DNA of 64,000 nt from Fragum whitleyi (lineage: Eukaryota > Mollusca > Bivalvia > Cardiida > Cardiidae): NCBI GenBank assembly GCA_948146395.1, contig OX411544.1, positions 40,097,419 through 40,161,418 of the forward strand, read 5' to 3'. Below are positions 32,734 to 46,400 of this stretch, one piece after another (the stretch's first letter is position 1; each line of letters begins with the position of its first letter). The notes below the pieces were generated by a model that made no database searches, was not told the DNA's origin, and saw only the letters and a program-made list of their open reading frames with translations. The position numbers and the translations under genes are program-made.

Positions 32734-34387
32734 CTGCAAAGAAAAAAAAGGTATTTCTAAGTTTAAACATCCTGACGTTGTTAGATATTAAAGACACTGT
32801 TATCTTCTTTAATCCTTAGTGCTAAATTAATTTTTCTTAAAAAAAGTCACACTGCATTTTGTTTCTTTTGACATTTCAAACTGTCTGGCCCAACCCTTTC
32901 TCACAATGATTAGTAGAAAAGCAGCAGATGTTGGCTAAGATTAGCCTTTAAAAGCTAAACTTAGTATGAACTGCGTACCAAAGACTAATCCATCAAAATT
33001 AAGCCGTAACACTTGTATGTGTAAAGACCCGTCTAGTGCATACAGTCCATCTTGCCTGAACGACCACGTCTATTAAGCGGCCATCTTTATTAAGCGACCG
33101 TTTTCAAAACCGCGTTCTTTAAATCAGATTTTCTAAATATGTAAACTATATTCGTCTAAAGATTATCATGAATGAAAACTATATTGTTGACACCCATTAG
33201 AATAGTCTCAATAAAACGATTCTAACAATTTTTGACAACTTAGGATTATTAAGAAATTCGCAAAAAGATACATATTCAATCAAATTCATATTTCTATTTT
33301 TTAAACATAACACGGTATAAGCGACAATTCTTTGAAACAACCGCTTTTTGGTGGTCGCGTTAGTGGTCGCTAAATACCCGTTTTACTGTATATCTTTAAG
33401 GTTCATGTTAAGTGTTTGAGACCCTTCATTTGCCAAGACAAAGCAGTATGTCCAGGTATATTATGTATAAAAATGAAGCTATTTACGAGTACAAGCAGTT
33501 AAGCAACATCATACTGCCATAGCTATAGCATTATAGCCAAACCATTGTGGAAAAAGGTCATTTTGTACAGAACAAGCAACTGCATGACTGTTTGATGGTT
33601 TAAACCTATTTATTTTACATCAATTGGGAAACAAGTTAATACAACTTAGACAAATCCCTCTCGATAGAATTGGCTAATGTTTTAAAAAAGTACAGTCAAA
33701 AGTACTACCCAGGTACTACTACAACCGTTGGTATAAAACTCGGGCCCTAAACGTAGTTATGCAAGCAATTTGTATGTCATATATGCCATTCTAATTTTCT
33801 AAACGTGTAGCTCCATGTAAGGTATGTTGTGTTATCACATCATAAATAGACAGTAATAGTTTATATACATGTAATTGAATTAATTTCTATTTCACAAAAT
33901 GATAAATATATAGTAATTTGATATAGATCACTGAATTGAAAAAGACTATATATGCCCTACGTCCAGGATTACAAAAGGTGCAAACAGTTAGCCGATTCTA
34001 CCCCGCTTTGCCCGCGAACTAGTGAGCAAAGCAGGGTATCATTTGAAAACTGTTGGTACCGTTTTTCATCCTGAACGCAGGGCTCATAAATCCCCATGGG
34101 CTTTAAACCGGCTTTCAGAAGAATGAATTCGAATGGTATCATTTGTTTGTTGGAATGGGGTTTTATACCGCTTTTAACATTATTCCAGTTATATCGCGGC
34201 GTCGGTAATTTTTGTTCAAACACTATTTTCATTGGGATCAAGTACGGGGAAAAAACAAGCTATTAATATTCCATTAATAAAACATTGTATTTTCAAGTTA
34301 CTCAATTATTGACATCTCCTAGATGCAAGTTCTTCTATTAAACACATAAATAAATTAACAAAATACGGAGTTTCCAAATGGAAGTGT

Positions 34388-34428
<41 letters not shown>

Positions 34429-37400
34429 GACAATATCACTTACATGATATGACCAAATCAATATTTTTACCTGTCCAATTTTCTGTACGCCCATCATCAT
34501 GTCTTTATGGATAATATGAAACACAAACACGTGACCCAGAAGTTTGGGATTTTCCCTATTAATGTCAAATACACATGGCTGGTTCCATACGGGATCTTGT
34601 GTGTTCTGTCGTACTTTCGTTTTGTGTTTGGCTTCCCGCATTCCATTCACGTACATCTCAACTTTTACGTAGGGGTCTATTAACGATAATCAAATGGATG
34701 ATATAAAGCAATAGCAAGCAACAAAACAGTAACCGTACAGAGATCACACAATCTATCGAAATTTAGGAATGTGATATTTGCCTTAAATAAAAACTAGCAT
34801 AAAAATATATCGATTATTCAAAAGTTAAAACACCTAGTTTAATTAGTTTCAGTTCTTGTCTGTATGTGTCTTTATCGTTGTTGGCAAACCAACTTCTTCT
34901 CAAGAAACTATTGCAATTGTGGCGTGTGTATCAGCGTGTTATTAAGAATGTTCTAAGGTAAGGTCGATCGCATTCAGACCTTGAAAAATTTCAAAATGAT
35001 TCTGCTTACTTCTTTGATTGCTAGTAGATAAGAAAGTAATATCCGCTTGATACTAATATACCGGTATAGATAGATATTAAAGAACACAGCTTCACAAACC
35101 TTTCACAGTGGATCTTGTATCAAGTAAGTTTATTTCATTTTCAGGTACCTTCCTCTAATACATTTTTATAATCATGCAATAAAGCCTGTATTGACCTGAT
35201 ATCACCTGTCTGATAACATAACATTGATATCAGACAGTCTATTTTTAGAAACAGTTTGTATACACTTTCGTCCGAATTTCTTCGATTTTTAAGGGTTTAT
35301 TATAATAAAGTGCAAACAAGGTCGCATGGTAAATAGAATAATATGTAAGTGTCTAAAAAATATCAATATTATCTGATCTCGACTGCTAGAAATTATCAGA
35401 ACTCGGCAAAGCCTCGTCCTTATAATTTCTCTTAACCTCGACCAGATAACATTGACATTGATAGACACAAACATGGTATTCTCTATGTCTCCGATCAACG
35501 GCTAGATAAAAGTAAACCGATGTGGAAGGAGCAGCTTGAGGCTCGGAATAAGACATCATAATATCATTGGTGAAAGAAATACAAGGGTATTCAGGGTAGC
35601 TGCTCTTGCTTCTGCGAATTGACTATAACAGCTGCGTCATTATCCGTTCATGCAAACAATCATAATTTGATATGGAACGATTAGCTGGAGACTCGGAAAA
35701 GGTTTCGTGGTGGCATTGGTGATATAAATACCAGGGGCTCGTTTTACTAAACTTCTTACGAAGAAATTAATCTTAAGTTTAAATCACAAATCGTACCTGG
35801 TTTTCTTATTCTTAGTTAGAGTCTGCCTTGCATTATCTCATTGTAGTCGTCTTTAGAAGTCGATTCCAATGAGATGATGCATGTCAGAATTTCATATTCC
35901 ATTACTACTGTAGAAGCAACTTTCATCTTTGACATACGCAAAAAATGATCAAAAGATGTTCAGTAAAACGAGACTCAGGATTCCATATTTAAATGCTTCT
36001 GCCGATGCGATGTTAATATAGCAGCGGCGTCAAACTCCGTTCAAGAAAAAAGGCTTTTTCTTCTAAAAAAAAGTCAAAATTCCAAAAACAAAAAAAAATA
36101 AAAATCGAGGGATGGGAGTGACTTACTGACTGCACCAAGGAGCGATACACGAGGAAGGCTTCTGGCCTCTATTACGTTGAAAACTATTTTCCCTGCCACT
36201 GGTTGGTAGCAACCACTTATATGTACATCACCTTGATGGAGCTGTCAAAAAATACAATATACATAGGGTGACATAAGATATTTCATGATATTTTGCTTGA
36301 TAAAAGCTGGACTTTTCATTCCCTAGATCAGAAATGTTATCAAGCCAGCCTAGGCGAGCTTTTTATTTCAATACAAGAGGGCCATAGTGGCCCTTAATCG
36401 CTCACCTGAATTAACACTCTTAAGAAATTTTCAAGGTTTATCTAAGACTTTACCCCGTGACCTAGTTTTGACCCCACTTGACCCAATTTTGAACGTGTCT
36501 GAGATTCATCAAGATAATCATTCTGATCAATTTTCAGGTTGATTGGGCTAAAATTATGGCCCCCTGAGTGTCCACAAGGTCTTTCTAAGATTTGACCCAG
36601 TGGTCTAGTTTTTGAACCCACTTGGCCAATTTCAAACTTGTGCAACGTTTCATCAAGATAAATATTCGGAACAATTTCAGGTTGACTTGGCAAAAATATG
36701 GCCTCTACAATGTCCACAAGGTTTTTCTAAGATTTGACCCCGGTGACCTAGATTTTGACTTCACTTGACCCAATTTTTGAACTTTTCTGAGATTTCATCA
36801 AGATATTTATTCTGACGAATTTTCAGGTTGATAAGGCCAAAAATATGGCCTCTAGAGTGTCCACGAGGTTTTTCTAAGATTTGACCCGGTGACCTAGTTT
36901 TTGACTCCACTTGACCCAATTTCTTGTCCGAGATTTAAGCAAGATAATCATTCTGACCAAATTTCCGGTTGATTGGGCAAAAAATATGGCCTCTAGAGTG
37001 TCCACAAGGTTTTTCTAAGATTTGACCCTGTGACCTAGTTTTGACCCAACTTGACCCAATTTCGAACTTGTCCGAGATTTCATCAAGATAATCATTCTGA
37101 CCAATTTTCAGGTTGATCGGAAATAAAATATTGCCTCTATAGTGTCTACAAGGTAATTGCTGACGACGGACGACGCACAACGCACGACGGACAACGGACG
37201 TCGGACGACGGACATCAGGTTACCACAAAAGCTCACCTTGAGCTAAAAAAAGAAACATTTTTTCTACGTTCACACTTATCTTTGAAATGCAGAAATGATA
37301 TAAAATACTGCATCAACGACGGACAACGGACGTCGGACGACGGACATCAGGTTACCACAAAAGCTCACCTTGAGCTAAAAAAAGAAACATTTTTTCTACG

Positions 37401-40400
37401 TTCACACTTATCTTTGAAATGCAGAAATGATATAAAATACTGCATCAACGTACATTATATGACGTCATCATGGCGTCATTCTAAGATTGATCTTACGAAA
37501 GGGTAAGAAAGTAATGTCTTTGATGGAAGTTTGCTATCTTAGTCAATCGGAGATATGTAAAAAACGCCTTTACGTTCTGTAAATCGGAGATTTAAGCGAA
37601 AAATTTCCTTCCGCTATTTTTTTGCGAATGGCTAAATATACGAAAGCAAGAATATCCCTTCATTTTTCCTGTGATAAAAAATAACAAAACAGCTTATGAG
37701 TATTGAGTCCATGAAATCAAGCTGGATTTTTTATTATATTCAATATTCCAACTCCGTAGACATTTTTCAACCACTGAACAAACTGTCTATAGATCCTCAA
37801 GTTTAAGGGAGTTATCAAAGGCCAATTTTGTCTATACATGTATAGACAAAAATGACCTTTGATAACTCACTCCAAATTGCGGGTCTGTAGAATGCCAATG
37901 ACAACTAGATTGTCTCGTTCATTTTGATAGACTGTGTCAATGCAATGTATTTGTGACCCGTCACGTGAAAAGGGACCAAAAGGGAACTCTGTAAAATAAG
38001 TATTTGAAAAAGAGATTGGGTCCAGCGTAGGTCAACCAGAGATCTCATTTCTAAAATTATTTCACTGGAAAGTAGATTGCTCATTCTAGATTCAGAAAAA
38101 TAGAAAATTGTGAAAAGTTTCGACACTAGTCAGTCCGCGAGGTCTGGTAAGGGGGTCGACACTTGGTTACACCCAAATGGTCCTTTTTCGCGTGATGGGT
38201 CACATATATGTAGGTACAATAAAAAAAGATGAAGCTGTAACTACGCCTAAACCCTTTTTGTTTGCTTTGGAATGATGGAGACTTTTTGTTTGCCCTTAAT
38301 CAAGATCGAATAAATTATTCAACATCTTCTACGTTACGAAAAGTAAATTTACGCTCCGGGTCGCCAAAGTTTATAATATGTTCTGCTCTTAGATTACTTT
38401 TTAGTTTCTTTTTGTGTGTTTGTTGTTTTTTCACCGATTATATATTTTCTAGGTGGACCCGCTGGTCAGACTGATCCCCCCTTGCATAATCTTCAAACTC
38501 ATGTAACGATTCAACTTCTTCATTTAAATTATTGAATATAGGAAATAATGCAACAAAAATGTATACGACAAGCATTGAAATTCTAAAATCCACAAATCTA
38601 CAGGGAAGAATTAAATACACTATAAAAGATTTGAATGAATAGTAAAAGGGAGAGAATTTCAAATAAAAGAAAAAAGTAACTTGATATATTCTCCCTTTCG
38701 ACTTTTGACTGAAAAAACAAATGCAATCTATTTACCCTGTATACTGTATGCGGAAATATCACCAAATCTGCCATTCCATTGTCGTATTTGTCGATATCTT
38801 TCAAAAACACTGACGCCATTCCTACTAGATGACGCCGTGTTATATGATGAGACGAATACACCTGTAATTAGAAATGGACTTTCACAAGCGTATTTTTCTT
38901 CTTCCAAACCATCAGGTATGCAGAGGGCATCATCGGACACACATATTTTTTTTTTAAACGCCCGATGTACAGTTAGAATCACGATGAAATTGAAATTAAT
39001 CCAATTCGAAATCATTACTAATCAATCAATCAACGATCCATTAATTCATTCCGAACACTCACTCACACCATTCAAGAACGGTACAAAACTATTCGGATAT
39101 GATCCTGAATCGTTCAAATTGCTTCTTTAAAATCGAACAAATCATTTTTGTTTTATTTACCGGTGTTGATTTAAAGCGTCCGCGAAGACAAACACATCTG
39201 TTTACAGATAAGCACGTACAATGGTTTGATCGCTTTGAATAAAATCTTGATCGGAAGGAAGGATTTTGAAGCTTTTTTAACGACCTGGGAGCTTTTCTTG
39301 AAGAATTTGAATGATTGTTTGGAATGAATGAATGAATTAAGCGCTGAGTGAATGATGAAGAAAGGTTTTGATCGAGGTGAATGTAAATTCACGATGTTAT
39401 TATGCGTAATTAATGAACTGGCAGGGCGGGGCTTAACCGTGACGTAATTTGGCGAGTTTACTTTTCAATAGTTTGGGTTCTTTCAATTTTTTGTCGGTAA
39501 TCATCGATAACGCGTGCAAATAACTGTATCCTACAACCTAAAGGAATCACGTGCTTTGAGAGAGTGTACACATTTCATCGTTTGGTTACCAAGGCCTCGT
39601 TACTTCAGCTTGATTACGCTGAAGTTACGAGGAATTGGTTACCAATCTACGATTTAAGGTCTCGAGTCGTTTATGTCGACTCTCTTTAGAAGTACTTTAT
39701 GTTAGATAAAAGCTGATTTCCCTTAACCTTAAGTGCAACGACCCGTTACTTTGGCTCCGCCCTGCCAGGGCATTAATCATGGATAATACTAACTAAATAA
39801 ACACCTCAGTCTTTGAAATATTTTTCTCTGTAATACAAGAAAAAAACGTACTTTTAAGTTGCACTGCCCTTGCGACACTAACAGCCATATTTAGAAAGAC
39901 CTTTCAGGCGGATTATGGGTTAAGATTAAAGAGATTTTTAAATTATGACACATAATCAATATCGAAGCACGGTTCATTAATTTGTATCCATTAGACGATA
40001 CCGTGACATATTATAAGCCAATCCTTAATTAAATTAGATCTAGATTTTTACTTGTCTATTGATAGATCGGACTTGTGTTGAAGACGAAAACGTTCGTGAA
40101 ACAATTGAAATAATTGGTTTCCCTCTTGGTGCTTTTAACCTCACGTGCAAAGCGGGTAACCGTTTAGAAGACGTTCGCGAACTTTTATCTTGAACATTGT
40201 ACTACTGTCCTGTATTTAGAATAGAAACGTTCACAGCACGTTTTAGAAATGGAACCCCGCTTCAAACGTACATCCATCTGCAAAGTTGGCTGACATAAAC
40301 ATGTATAATATCATCTATGATCTGGTTTAGTTTCGAGGAAAATGTCCTCTTATTTTGCATTTCCATTTTGTAAGCCGTGCTTGAGTAGAAAGCACATATA

Positions 40401-43400
40401 TATTTTTTTTAAAATAACATGATAAAAAAAACTTAATACTTAATTAACTTGTGCCCTTTGAGAAAGGGTCTTTGAGGAACAAGGGGCCCAAGAGGGCCTG
40501 TATCGCTCCACTGGCTTTAAAATATTTAGACTTCCATTAAATAAAGCTTACTTTAAATGAATACATTTAACACTCTGAAATCTCCATATACCTATTTTAT
40601 AATGATTAACTCGTTCTGGTCCATATTGCACCAAAATACATAATCACAATGAACCTGCATCCCTTTACTCATCTTATTAAAACATAAGGTTCAGAGGGAG
40701 ATGTCGTTCAAGAATTTCGGGGTCAAAATAGGCCCTACCTGCCACGCCCATGTTAAATTTTATGGGCCAATCAAAATTTCTTGAACAATTTAAGTAAAAA
40801 GTCACCCAAGAAACATTCTGGTAAAGTTTAATTGAAAGCGGCCCTATGGTTCAGAAGGAGATGTCGTTCAAAGATTTTAGGGTAAAAATAAGCCCCACCC
40901 TGTCACGCCTATATTTGGGGGGTCAATCCAAATTTCTTGAACAACTTTAGAGGAGGGTCACCCAAGGAACATTCTTGTAAAGTTTCATTGAAATCAGCCC
41001 GATGGTTCAGGATGAGATGTCGTCAAAAGATTTCAGGGTTGAAATAAGCCCCTCCCTGCCACGCTCATATTTTGGAGTCAATCCAAATTTCTTGAACAAC
41101 TTTAGAAGAGGGTCACCCAAGGATTCTGGTAAAGTTTCATTGAAATTTGCCCAATGGTTCAGGAGGAGATGTTGTTAAAAGATTTTGGGCCAAAATAAGC
41201 CCTGCCCTGCCATGCTCATATTTCGGGGTCAATCTAAATTTCTTGAACAACTTTAGAAGAGGGTCACCCAAGAAACATTCTGGTAAAGTTTCATTGAAAT
41301 TGGCCCCATGTTTCAGGAGGAGATGTCATTCAAAGATTTCGGTGTCAAAATAAGCCCCGCCACGCCGCGCCCATATTTGGGGATAAATCCAAATTTCTTG
41401 AACAACTTTAGAAAAGGGTCACCAGAGGAACATTTTCTTAAAGTTTAATTGAAAGCGGCCAAATGGTTCAGGAGGAGATGTCGTTCAAAGATTTCGGGGT
41501 CAAAATATAAGCCCCGCCCTGCCACGCCAATAATTTGGGGGTCAATCAAAATTCTTGAACAACTTCAGAAAAGGGTCACCCAAGGAACAGATTTGTCGTT
41601 CAAAGATTTCAGGGTCAAAATAAGCCCCTCCCTGCCACGCCCATATTTGGGGGTCAATCTAAATGTCTTGAATAACTGTAAAAGAGGGTCACCCAAGGAA
41701 CATTCTGGTCAAGTTTCGTCAAAATCCATCCATTGGTTTAGGAGGAGAAGATGTTTAAAGAAAAGTTTACGCACGCGCGCACGGACGCACGGACGGACGC
41801 ACGACGGACACCCCGCCATGACAATAGCTCGCCGGCCTTCGGCCAGTGGAGCTAAAAATCGGAGAGCTTCGAGTCGGGTTAGACTAAGGTAATATGTAGA
41901 CATTTTGAGTCGCAAATGTTCCAACAAAACGTATTTTGTTTGCAGCGGCATCCTATATTTGATAAAATCGACTCGATCTTATTTCTATATTAATTCTTAA
42001 TATATAATTTACGGAAATATTGCCAGATCCTCACTCAGTTAAAATTTTATTCCTACTTCTGTCTATCAAAAAGGAACGACCTAAATGGCCAAAAATATTA
42101 CTACATTGGCAGGAAGTATTAACATAGATCAAACTGCTAATCCATCTTAGTCTATACCACATGGTTTTCTTTTTTAAGCAAGAACAATCTATAAATTAGA
42201 CCCAGTTTCACAATTCGAGTATGTTCTATGAGCGAGAAGCAATTTCTATACTTTCAAATACAGGAGTCTTTAATATAGAGCTGATTGAGTAGCTGATTTA
42301 CTCCACAGGCCTGAATCTAAGGATATGATGAGACAAGAATTTAAATGAATAATTGAATCTTTAAGTGTCTCATGCTGAGATATTTCTGCAACGAATTCAA
42401 TGAATAATATATAGAAAATTGACTCATGTCAGTTCCATCCTTGGACAACTTTAGAAGGTCACCTATGAAGTTTGGTTAAAATTCACCCAGTAATTTCTGA
42501 GGAGAAGATTTTTAAAGAAAATATACACGACCAGATCTACGGATAGACGGATGCATGTGACGTGCACAGCGCCATTCCATTAGCCCTTAATTGCCTTCGG
42601 CCAGTAGAGCTAAAAAGGTCTTTACGTTAGTAATATGAAAACCATTTTTTTTTTAAAAAAATTAAAAGTCATTAACTTGTAAGAAATGTATGCTATCATT
42701 TAATCATAAGAAACGGGTAAAATTTTGACCAGATCAGACTTCTTTATGAACCCGCTACGCGTACTAGTAGAATGCAATTATGACTATTTTGTTCCAATAC
42801 TTCAACGAACAAACACACACACACACAAAAAAAAAAATCACGAAAACTCACGTGACAATTTCAATTTCGTTACCTGAAATTCTATAGCTGAATCGTCCGC
42901 TGTATTTTCTCTCGTAAATTCTTGTATTGAGAACTTTTCTAGAAAGACAGGAGTCTGAAATAACACGTACAATAAATTACAATAAAATCGTGAAATTGAC
43001 ATTCATTTCAATCAAACCATTCTAAATCGCTCGCTCAGAGCTTCATTCATTCATTCATTCATTCATTCATTCATTCATTCATTCATTCATTCATTCATTC
43101 ATTCATTCATTCATTCATTCATTCATTCATTCATTCATTCATTCATTCATTCATTCATTCATTCATTCATTCATTCATTCATTCTAAACACGTACTCAAT
43201 CCATTCAACTACGTTTCAAAATCACTAAAAGGGATAAGATCAACAAGTATAATAAAAATGAACATAGGTAGATAAAAATATCGAGATTTCGCTTTTATAA
43301 ATGAAATTATAAGCGTCTGACAGGTTCTTTGAAAAAAAAAACAGGAAGCTGTTTGTAGAATTTTCATACATATCTACATTGATAGAAGGTTATAAAAATA

Positions 43401-46400
43401 GCTAATTTTGTTCATCCTGAACAAAATAAGCGATATTGGATTACCCCCCTTTAACTTCACTCAAAACTCACCCATCCCTCTCATTCAATTCCATTAAAAA
43501 AATCATTCGCCTTTGTCAATCGAATAACAATTCAAGTTATTCTTAACTGTATTCTTATCCTTGTTAGTACCATCACGCACATTTCAAAAGTAAACAATTT
43601 TCCCGCACGAAGTCGATGGTCGACAAAAACCTCATATCTACAGCTTGAATAAGCTGTAGATTCGAGGTTTTTGTCGCTAAATGACAATATAAAGCTAAGA
43701 ATCAGAAACATAGGTAAATCAATGTATTCTTTTTTTTTCAGGCCATACGGTACACCAAACTATCAAATGGCAATTTCGCTAGTTCGGCACATAGCGTACC
43801 TCCTAAGGGATATCTTTATTCATGGCGTTTCATTGACTTAAGAATAAATTATTTCATCTTTTTATTAAAGAAAATGTGTAGAAGTAAAAAACTGCATGGA
43901 GACTTGGGATACAAGTGTAAGTGCAATTATATTGTTTTTCCAAAGCAATTTGCAAACACCCCCGTTTCTTGAGAATAGTAAAAAGAAAACGCATTTATCT
44001 TGGAGTCACCATATATTTTCATTAACTTAATTTAGTTCCCGTAAAGTGAATATCGAGCCACTGGGATTGGTAAAGAACCAATTTAGAAAAGCATTTAAAA
44101 GGCGTAGGGTCAGGTGAAGTTCATAATAGTCAATATTTTTGAAGTATTATGGAAAGAGGAAATAATAAGAAAATAGAAATTACTAAAAAGGAAACATTTT
44201 AAATATCGTACAGTTAACAACATAAGGCAATTGACAAAATGAATGTTTTGGGGAAATTTTTGGGTTGATATTTATGAGTGTAAGGATCGAGTTTTGATTG
44301 AAATTTAAGGAATTTAACATTATATCAATAATTTCATCCAAATATCCCCGTTAAAAAATTATACACTTTCTTATGTGTGGTTGTTGATGACTACATGTAA
44401 AAGCCATACCAGCCAATAACTTAGCCATTTAATTTGATAATTTGCAATAAATTTTGGTCGTTTGTAACAATTTCGGAGCGTTTTTGAGTGAGTGTTTTGA
44501 ATATATGAATCGCTGAGCGAGCGATTTTTGTTTTGGTAGGACAAAGTCGGGATAAAATATAAAATGATTTGCTATATATTTATCCGAATTTTAAAAAAGT
44601 ATCCTTGCAATTAACATCTCTTCCCATATAGGAATACGCACATACATATCAAAATTATAAATTTACCATAGAAATGTGACCTGTCTCGCGAAAAGGGACC
44701 ACCTGAGAACTCCGTAAAATATTTCTTTGAAAAAGAGATTGATTGTCGTACAGGACAAATAGTGGTCCAATTTCCAAAAGTATTTCATAGGTAGAAGGTA
44801 GAATGATTATTCTCGATTCAGAAAACGTGTAAAGTTCGAAAAGTTTCGACCCTAGTCAGCCTGCGCAATATGCGCAGTCTGACCGGAGTCGAAACTTTAC
44901 GCAATATCAAGATGGTCCCTTTTCGCATGACGGATCACAAGGGTTGATACGCCTTAGGTAGATTTAACAAGAAAAAAATCATAGTGATTTGTAATGAAGA
45001 AATGCCATATTCAGAAAATTGGAATAACAAGTGATACGTTTCAGCTAAGGTGTGTGTACGTACTTTGCACAGACTACGTTTAGTCGATACCTAACGCGCT
45101 TCCCAGATTTAATTAACCTTCTTTTTAAAAAGAAATACTTTAACTTTATTATTTGGTAAATTAAATTATTGCAACTAAGTTGGTATTACAAAGGCAACGA
45201 ACAGAACCGAAAAAAGACATCAATTTAAAAAATGGAACTTAAGCTTCTTTTCCTTTCAGCCATTTTCTCATTTTCGTACTATTTTCTTATGTTGCCTCTC
45301 ATTATGTCAGCCTTTAGCTAATGCGCGTTTTTGTTTACGAAAGCGCGCAAAATTAAAAACCAAAAGCGCGAAAACTCCCTTTTGAAAAGCTCTATTTCAG
45401 AGATATCCAGAATTTATGCATCTTATTGATAATTCTTTCCTTTATTTTGAACAATACTCAGTTTTTTTGCACGGAAACCTGTGGAAGGTCACAACAAACA
45501 TCGTAACTACAGCTTTGGTAAGCTGTAGTTACGTGGTCGAGGTCATCTAGCTAGTTTACTTATTGCTCAAACATATGTCTCTTTCCATGTTGTAAGTATT
45601 TATCTAAACCACCCACGACAGACAGTATATTCGTTCTTTAGAAAATTGCGACATTTTCAGACAGCGTTTGACATGGAAGGATAGAAGAATTAAGCTTACC
45701 CGTGATTTATTGATTGTTTTTGTTCGGTATTTAAAGGTTCTTCCAGGCACCAGGAACGCTTTCACGTAGGGATTAACCTCGGTGTTGCTAGGCAACCCAG
45801 CTATTCTGAGATCGCTTGCCTATGTAGAAAACAAGAAAGAATTAAACGTCGCATGAGAATTGTCTAACAAAGTATACACTGATTTTACGTACTCCGCAGA
45901 GAATATGGTTCAAAATAAATTTGATGATATTCATTACAATGTGCAATTCTTGTAAATAATTGTTTTCTCTGGGGTATTTGTAACGACTATTTCCAAATAA
46001 AAACAGAGAACCCAAAATACATTATCGCAAAAACATGCGTCAAATTATTATTTTTGCCGTTTTGACAAATATTTCAATGTTCTTTTTTGACAACGTTATT
46101 ACTCTTTGTCGGGAAAATGCCTCGATTCTGATAAAAGAACTATTTCCTACTTGAATGTAAAAAGCAACAGCAATAACAACAACAAAAAACATGGTTCCAT
46201 TTGATTATAAAGAAAAATCTTTAGATTTTCACTTATTCTTTAATGCTTTATGGTGGTTTATCGAGAAATAAACGGTAGATTATCACTTGATAATCTCACC
46301 GCAAAAGTAGTGAAATTATCAAAAACGTATACCCTGCATTTGTGATTTTCTTTCTATCTGACCTATGCAGGATGAAATAAGTGACGTCACAATGAACTTT

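Noticed and set aside
34387..34440. Poly-Asn tract joined to the C2B exon in a longer minus-strand frame
   Set aside because: It lies past the GTAAAA donor at 34470; the in-phase terminal exon at 32733 shows that the frame beyond the donor is intron.
41147..41892. Plus-strand frames of 68 and 147 codons with Arg-rich repeats
   Set aside because: They are generated by the tandem units and the (GGACGCAC)n end of element H.
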